The position numbers were made by a program, and so were the translations under genes. 64,000 nucleotides of DNA from Rheum nobile (taxonomy: Eukaryota; Streptophyta; Magnoliopsida; Caryophyllales; Polygonaceae): contig WOAB01000056.1 of assembly GCA_027886185.1 (NCBI GenBank), positions 372,001 through 436,000 on the forward strand, written 5' to 3'. This document shows positions 58,290 through 64,000 of the stretch, piece by piece. The number at the start of each line of letters is the position of its first letter. Position 1 is the stretch's first letter. Below the pieces are notes generated by a model. It ran no database searches. It saw nothing but the letters and a program-made list of their open reading frames with translations, and had not been told where the DNA came from.

Positions 58290-60030
58290 ACACACACAAG
58301 AGTAGACAATGCAAAAACAAATACCAAAAACAACGAACAAAAGGACAATCAATGCAATCAACAATGCTCACGCGTGATAGCTCCATGACCACCTCGATGA
58401 CGGCACAGGACGAAGAGACTAATCAAAGGCCTCCAAGGAAGAGGCTCAAGCAAACGGTGAAGTCTTGTGCAAGTTCAGAATTGTTAAAGGCGTTTTGGTT
58501 TTGGACAGTCTTTGGTAAAACGGCCATAACTATGGCTAGAAAATTGATCTCGAGATGAATCAAGATGCGTTGGAAATCTGATTCAAAGATCTACAACTTC
58601 ATAGTTTACGTCGAATCAAGATTCCAACAAGAAGATGGTCAAAACCGCGTTTTACTGAGATGTGCCAAGAACTGGCAGCGACTGCCGCCCCTTTACGGCG
58701 ACCGCCGCCGGCCACCAAGGACACGGGAGAAGAAGCAAGAGGTGCGGAGACTGCCGCCCCCTTCACGGCGACCGCCGCCCCCTTCACGGCGCCTGCCGCC
58801 CATCTTCCGGCGCCCGCCGCCCATGGAGCCTCAGAACACTTGCTTACGGCAAATGGCAGCGACCGCCGTTTAATTACGGCGACCGCCACGTTTCCCACTT
58901 TCGGTCCGCGGCAACGATCTCTTTCCGTCGTTTGCTGAACAATTTTATTATTATTTTAATTATTTCTCTATTGCTATATAAATCTTGAAACCCTAGTTTT
59001 TAATGTTATGTTGAATTTGAGTAATAAAGTTGAGTACGCTCCTTCCCTTGAGTTCCAACATCAACCCCCTCGATCCCACGGATCAACCTATCCCGTAGCT
59101 CGTTGCTTCGAGCAATTGTCGATCATCACGTTAATCGTTTATCCCTTTCGTTCATCACGTTGAACGCGTTTGAAGGCTAACTCGTTAGTCCTAGGAAAGC
59201 CATCACGTTGGCTACGGAAGAGAAGAATCTAATCCAAGCTTGAGGAGTCAAGATCCTACGTTGTAGACAACACTACAGGGGTTGTTCGCATCAACGCGGG
59301 CACTAAGTTTGGCTATGCCGTGTGGGCGGTAAGGGTTGGATGACACTGCACGGAGCCAAAACCAACCAAAACGACTATCTTAGCAAATTGCAAGTCCGAA
59401 CACAGCCAAATTGAGAGACAAAATAAAGAAAAGCAATGAGCAATGTAGTGAAAGAATATAGAGGGAAAGCTTAGTGGACCTGTGCCGACGGTGAATCGGC
59501 TTCGCCGAGATCGCCTGAGACTTTCGTTTTTCGCAATAAATTTTTATTTTTTTTTAATATAAAGTCAACAGTTGATTTTTTTTATTGAAGAAGTCGACTG
59601 CCTTTTCTCTTTTCTTTTTTTTTATAAACTAAAGCCGACACAAGCTTTTGTAACAGAGAAGAAGTAGACGAGATATTGAGGGAGAATATTGCTAACTACC
59701 TGGCAAGATTTCGGCTAACAACCTAACCAAATTCAAACAAACAAGGCACCAAAATATTCGATCAAGTTAGTACTGGATCTGCACAAGGTTCGGCTAATAC
59801 ACTCTTCCACTCGATTTTTTTTTTTGATTACTCTAGGCCAAGATCAACAAGGTTAGAGGCCAAGTCGATCGTCCTAGGGTGCAGAAACACAACACAAGCA
59901 AGAAAACGCAAGCAAATAATGGCGACAAGCTACACAAATAAAATTGAACGAACAAGGGCGGAGTAAGGATGAATTGAACGGCAAAATTGCGTGAACAAAA
60001 GAGATTGAATTGACCAACCTTGTACCCACT
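58290..60030 (-). other. Leader region of the CRM-like element with foreign-looking insert
   Basis: No gag coding. From about 58360 to 59280 a plus-strand block looks like an LTR: AAAACGGCCATAACTATGG in its U3, GC-rich ACGGCGACCGCCG repeats (58690-58890), TATATAAA near 58975, AATAAA near 59021, ending ACACTACA. I could not identify TSDs, so a nested solo LTR is a hypothesis. The remainder (59300-60030) is ordinary leader. Confidence 0.35.
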
Positions 60031-60043
60031 GAATCTGATACCA
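60031..60043 (-). other. Primer-binding site of the CRM-like element
   Basis: Minus-strand TGGTATCAGATTC lies two bases inside the right LTR; the first ten bases match the initiator-Met tRNA type. Confidence 0.75.
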
Positions 60044-60045
60044 AT

Positions 60046-60997
60046 TGATGCATTATCGTCTCCGGAACGCGTTGACGAGGCGGATCTAGGTAGAAGGCGG
60101 GACGGATATCTCTTGCTCGATGAAGGCTGTGGAATGTATGGAGGACTCGCGGTGGTGACCGCGATCGCGGGACAAGTCGCGGGTCTCACGACAGTGGCCC
60201 CGATTGAGGTTCGCGGGTCGCGGGGTGGATAGTGCGTTGCAGTGTTGGCAAGACGTTGTCCGCGCGGGTGATTTGATGGACGCGCGGTTGAGAACGGTCT
60301 CGGCTGGATGCCGAGGGATGTGAGGAAACGAGGCCAAGGGATGGCCGATGCTCGAGCGGATGTTCGTGAGTGGGTTATAGGCCGGTGAAGCGGCGGCGAC
60401 AAGGCGGAGATGAAGAAAACCGAGGCACGGGAGCAAGCTCTAACGGCAGCCACAATTTTACTTCAACGTGATTCTATGATTAGGGGAGAATCGACACTTA
60501 AGGCCAAATTACAAGAGTTGGCCGATGGGCCTCAAAATAGGCCATGGATCGGCCCAAAACCCAAAATAGTAACTTGCCACAAGCGGCAACTCCCAAAAAT
60601 AGTAAGTGCTAAAAAATAGAAACTTTCCAAACTTAGAAACATTCTAAGAATATAAACTGCTAAAAACGGAAACTACTAAAAATAAAAAGTGTATCAGAAT
60701 GTCTCGAAATTGGCATGTGAACCTCACAATACCAAAACAACTCAAATGGCATGAGAAGTGCCTGGGGAAAATCAATGAGCCTCCTCGACGGCCGCAGCAT
60801 GGCCGATCGTCGCACAAGTGATGGCTCTGAGCGCGGAGAAGGAGGCGCGGCTGTCACGCGCCATGGCCTTGGTCGTGATCGACTGTGTAGCCTGGGCAAT
60901 GGCCCTGGCTCGAGCTCTGGTGATCGGGCCTTCGGATCTGACACCCAGCATGTCATCCTCTTGGGCCTCCGTCAATGTCACGTCCGTGGGCGTATCA
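60046..60997 (-). repeat. Right (5') LTR of the CRM-like element
   Basis: 952 bp, TGATGCATTATCG to GGGCGTATCA, same length as the left LTR. The coding tail is still open here (EGPITRARARAIAQATQS and on), unlike the left copy. Confidence 0.93.
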
Positions 60998-61002
60998 CAA
61001 GG

Positions 61003-62120
61003 GTTGTCGGCTTCAGAAATCTCTTTATGGCTTACGACAGGCTCCCCGCAACTGGTTTGCCAAACTGGCGCATGCTCTACACCTGTTTGGTTTTCAGCAA
61101 AGTAAGGCCGACTACTCTTTATTCTCCCTGACACGTTCAGGTTTCACCTTACACGTTCTGGTCTACGTTGATGATTTGATTATTGTTGGTGATGATATTT
61201 CTGCTATTGATCGCTTCAAGCAGTATTTGGGATCTTGCTTTCATAAGAAGGATATTGGCACTCTTAATTACTTCCTTGGTATTGAGATTGATCGGAATCC
61301 TACTGGCTTATTTCTCTCCCAACGCAAGTACACTATGGATATACTTGCTGAATCTGGCCTTTTGGGGGCCAAACCATGCGACTTTCCCATGGAGCAGAAT
61401 CACGAGCTTGCTAAGGCTCGTTCTCCACTTTATGCTCACCATGACCGTTATTGACGTCTTATTGGACGTCTGATCTATCTTACTATTACACGACCTGCGA
61501 TTAGCTACTCTGTGCATACTTTGGCTCAGTTCATACAGGATCCCAGTCAGGCACATTGGGAGGCTGCCATACGTGTCCTACGCTATCTGAAATCTCACCC
61601 TAGTCAGGGTTTGTTCCTCTCTGCCAGCAGTTCCTTACAATTGACGGCTTAATGTGATTCAGACTGGGCTGCTTGTCCACTTACTCGACGCTCTATTGCA
61701 GGCTACTTTATACAGTTGGGCCAATCACCTATCTCGTGGAAGACAAAGAAGCAACCCACCGTGTTCCGCTCTTCCGCCGAAGCTGAGTACCGTGCTATGG
61801 ATGTTGCCTGTTGTGAGCTGATATGGCTCAAATCTCTTTTGCTCTCTCTTGGGGTCGACCACTCCTCTCTTGTGCGCCTTTCATGTGATAGTCATGCAAC
61901 TCTTCATATTGCTACCAATCCAGTCTTCCACGAGCGCACTAAGCATATTAAGATCGATTGTCACTTTGTGTGCGACCTAGTGCAATCTGGTTTCTTGTCC
62001 TTGTCTTACGTGCGTACACATGAGCAACCTGCTGATATCTTTACCAAGGCTTTGGGTCATCAGTCCTTTCTGCATATCCTCTACAAGTTGGGCATTGTTG
62101 ATCTGCATGCTCCAACTTGA
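61003..62120 (+). pseudogene. Copia pol, 3' part: RT end and RNase H
   Basis: Resumes with CRLQKSLYGLRQAPRNWF, the catalytic YVDDLIIVGDD (about 61160-61190) and LNYFLGIEI. Stops at 61452-61454 and near 61650. RNase H: SDWAACPLTRRSIAGYF, SAEAEYRAM, FHERTKHIKIDCHF, ADIFTKALG, natural stop at 62118-62120 just before the polypurine tract. Confidence 0.92.
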
Positions 62121-62127
62121 GGGGGAG

Positions 62128-62307
62128 TATTGAAGATATTACAGATATATTATCTTATTGGTTGTTATGGATATCTTGTAGATATTACTCTATCTTTCCT
62201 TATCTTTACTTATCCTCCAAGTCATATAATTATGTATATAATGATGTACAATCAATAAAAAAGCAAAGCATCTTTTTTCCAAAATTATCTCTCTATCTCT
62301 TTCTTCA
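62128..62307 (+). repeat. 3' LTR of the copia element
   Basis: 180 bp, (TAT)TGAAGAT...TTCTTCA, after the tract CTTGAGGGGGAG. It has a 10-bp duplication (CTTTCCTTAT) relative to the 5' LTR. CGATC follows at 62308-62312. Confidence 0.9.
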
Positions 62308-62395
62308 CGATCCGTCCGTACCAATTGACATATATAATAATCCGTAAAATCAAATTTCCATCGTAGGAAAATAAGAATTGAATAAAATAGGTCAT

Positions 62396-64000
62396 CACTA
62401 GTACAAAAAAGGGCTTCCCCTACGGACACAATTACCACGGTTGCGTGTTTTTTCGTAGTAAATTTGTTATCATAGTTAAATTACCACGGTTGCCAGTACA
62501 ACCGTAGTGTTTGGACGTCCTTTTAACTACGGTTCTCATAGAACCGTAGTAAAACATCTGTTAAAAATACTACGAGCCATCTATTTTATGTTATAAATGA
62601 GTTATATGAGCAATATTACCACGGTTGTGTTAAAACCGTAGTAAAAAGAAGCTTAAAAACTACGGTCCGTGGTAAAATATTTGACAAAAAACCACGGTTA
62701 ATTTTTTATGTGTAGTAAATGAGTTATATGAGCAATATTACTACGGGTCTTACACAACCGTAGTAAAACATATGCTTAAAAACTACAATCCGTTGTATTT
62801 AAGCTGATTTTTTAGCACGGTTTTGGGACAACCGTGGTAAAATATTTGACAAAAAACCACGGTTAATTTTTTATGTGTTGTAAATGAGTTACATGAGCAA
62901 TATTACTACGGGTCTAACATAACCGTAGTAAAACATATTGTTGGAATGGAACTCTTTGGAACGTCAGTTCCCATGGAGTTCCCTTCCTCTGTTTCTCTTG
63001 TTTTGACGATGACAAACACTTGAACTTAACTGGCTATTCTAGTGTTTAATCTACAACTGAAAAGATAAGGGAACCAAGTCCAAAGTGAGCTAAGATCAAG
63101 ATCAAGGGAACTGGATGGGAACCGCATTTGTGTAACTACCAACGTTATCTACAGAATCTTTATGAAGATTTGTTTCCGGATTTAACGCGCCCAGCAGAAG
63201 ACCTTAGGCGTCAAGATACACATAGATTATCTTTATATGATTGTGTATATTGTAATTCGGTTAAGGAAATATTTCTTATCTTATCTTAGGTAAGAGATGA
63301 AATACCGAATCATGGATTTATGGAACATGCTTGTTCAAAGAATATCTCCTCTGAGATCTTTCCTTGACAAACATATTGTATAAATACATGACGCTGTTAG
63401 TAGGTGAAAGTTATGTATTTTCACGAGCTTTAGAGTGCATCAGAAAGAAGAAACAGAAAGAAGAAGTGTTCGAGTTGATAGTGTCGAAGTAAGTCTATTG
63501 TGTGTTAATCTGTGATTTCTAGGGAACTAGGTTTAGTCTTAGTGAGTTAGACTGAAACGAGATAGTTCAGAAGTTGTAATCGCATATTAATATACAAGTA
63601 GACTGTTTGAAATCCTCGAAAGAGGGGTGGTTTTTATCCTAGATAACTAGTTGGTTATCAAAAGTTTCCACCTTAAGTAATTGTTCTTGATAACTTGTTT
63701 ACTCGTTATTTCGATGCCCATAGGAACTGAACACATTTGTGTCTCAGTTCCCTTGAAACTAACGCATAGATCCTACACATATGCTTAAAAACTACGGTCT
63801 ATTGTATTTATGCTGATTTTTAGCACGGTTTTGGGACAATCGTGGTAAAATATTTGACAAAAAAATCACGGTTAATTTTTTATGTGTTGTAAATAAGTTA
63901 CATGAGCAATATTACTACGGGTCTAACACAACCGTAGTAAAAAATATGCCTAAAAACTACGGTCATGATGTTTTAACACGGTTTTGGGACAACCGCTGTA
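62396..64000. mobile_element. CACTA (En/Spm-type) transposon end with subterminal repeats
   Basis: Begins CACTAGTACAAAAAAGGGCT, a typical CACTA terminus, followed by many alternating ACCACGGTT and AACCGTAGT motifs in both orientations. Within these a 120-165-bp unit containing GAGTTATATGAGCAATATTA recurs. Such subterminal arrays bind the transposase in this superfamily. The other end and any coding region lie beyond the window. A solo LTR interrupts it at 62939-63777. Confidence 0.8.
62939..63777 (+). repeat. Solo LTR inside the CACTA subterminal array, TSD CATAT
   Basis: 839 bp, TGTTGGAATGG to GATCCTACA, with perfect duplicates CATAT at 62934-62938 and 63778-63782. It holds GGAACTGA/CAGTTCCC motifs shared with 20728-21560. 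The array continues unchanged on both sides. Confidence 0.88.

Larger units (their letters stand above)
52481..60997 (-). mobile_element. Ty3/gypsy CRM-type chromovirus, nested in copia RT
   Basis: Two 952-bp LTRs, CAAGG duplicates at 52476-52480 and 60998-61002, PBS and purine tract in the correct places for a minus-strand element, and gag, protease, RT, RNase H and integrase in gypsy order. The integrase C-terminus (ERFPVRRRNKLDSRGDGPF, NAYKLELLVDYGVHATFNV) and the frame running through the purine tract into the 3' LTR are features I associate with the centromeric CRM clade. The LTRs differ at about 54 of 952 positions (5.7%), mostly transitions. The coding region has at least seven stops and two frame changes. 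Confidence 0.92.
48891..62307 (+). mobile_element. Ty1/copia retrotransposon, full-length but interrupted
   Basis: LTRs at both ends, a met-tRNA-type PBS, gag, protease, integrase, RT, RNase H and a polypurine tract in the canonical copia order. Perfect 5-bp duplicates CGATC flank it (48886-48890, 62308-62312). An 8,517-bp gypsy element is inserted within RT at 52481-60997; without it the copia is about 4.9 kb. Many TGG-to-TAG and other nonsense changes show it is dead. Confidence 0.95.

Noticed and set aside
58660..58938. Overlapping Pro/Arg/Ala-rich frames on both strands
   Set aside because: Products of GC-rich ACGGCGACCGCC repeats; no domain, open in several frames at once.

Overview
The window is nuclear DNA of a flowering plant, almost certainly a eudicot. 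It has intron-containing R2R3-MYB genes, AT-rich intergenic DNA, and dense, nested plant transposable elements: Ty1/copia, Ty3/gypsy of the CRM and Tat-like types, SINEs, LINE remnants, Stowaway, PIF/Harbinger, hAT and Mutator-like MITEs, a Helitron-like end and a CACTA end. I cannot name the family or species from sequence alone. Only two host genes look intact. Everything else I recognise is transposon or repeat.

Left part (1-18.4 kb): a copia pol remnant carrying an in-frame 1,896-bp tandem duplication; a 3.6-kb gag-only LTR element (5268-8861, TSD ATTAC); a SINE (9151-9345); a reverse-strand copia pol remnant (10642-12345); a decayed reverse-strand ORF of the putative gypsy-type transposon class (12485-14231) next to a forward-strand LTR-like promoter and poly(A) region; a 1.2-kb long-TIR element with a nested MITE (16424-17632); and a Stowaway element with a LINE tail inserted in it (17661-18253).

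Middle (18.4-43.3 kb): gene 1, a TT2-like R2R3-MYB on the plus strand (18739-20288, three exons, 300 aa), has a SINE just upstream and a MITE just downstream. Gene 2, another bHLH-binding-type R2R3-MYB on the minus strand (42141-43270, three exons, 238 aa), has a Stowaway-like MITE in intron 2. Between them lie a solo LTR with perfect hairpins (23699-25181), two LINE remnants of one family, a hAT-like element nested in another, a second gag-only LTR element related to the first (31267-34437), a SINE with a perfect 19-bp TSD, and several MITEs.

Right part (43.3-64 kb): a Helitron-like 3' end; a 0.94-1.15-kb direct repeat flanking a hairpin-rich array and plant-mobile-domain-like coding remnants; then a 13.4-kb copia element (48891-62307, TSD CGATC) split inside reverse transcriptase by an 8.5-kb reverse-strand CRM-type gypsy element (52481-60997, TSD CAAGG). 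The window ends in the subterminal repeats of a CACTA transposon that holds a solo LTR (62939-63777, TSD CATAT).

The two MYBs probably act with bHLH/WD40 partners in flavonoid or epidermal programmes (inferred from their motifs). I saw no operon-like or novel multi-gene system. The most informative signals are transposon architecture: two related gag-only families sharing a non-coding block, insertions hugging both MYB genes, the hairpin arrays, and a nest whose order is readable from TSDs. All divergence figures are hand counts and approximate.
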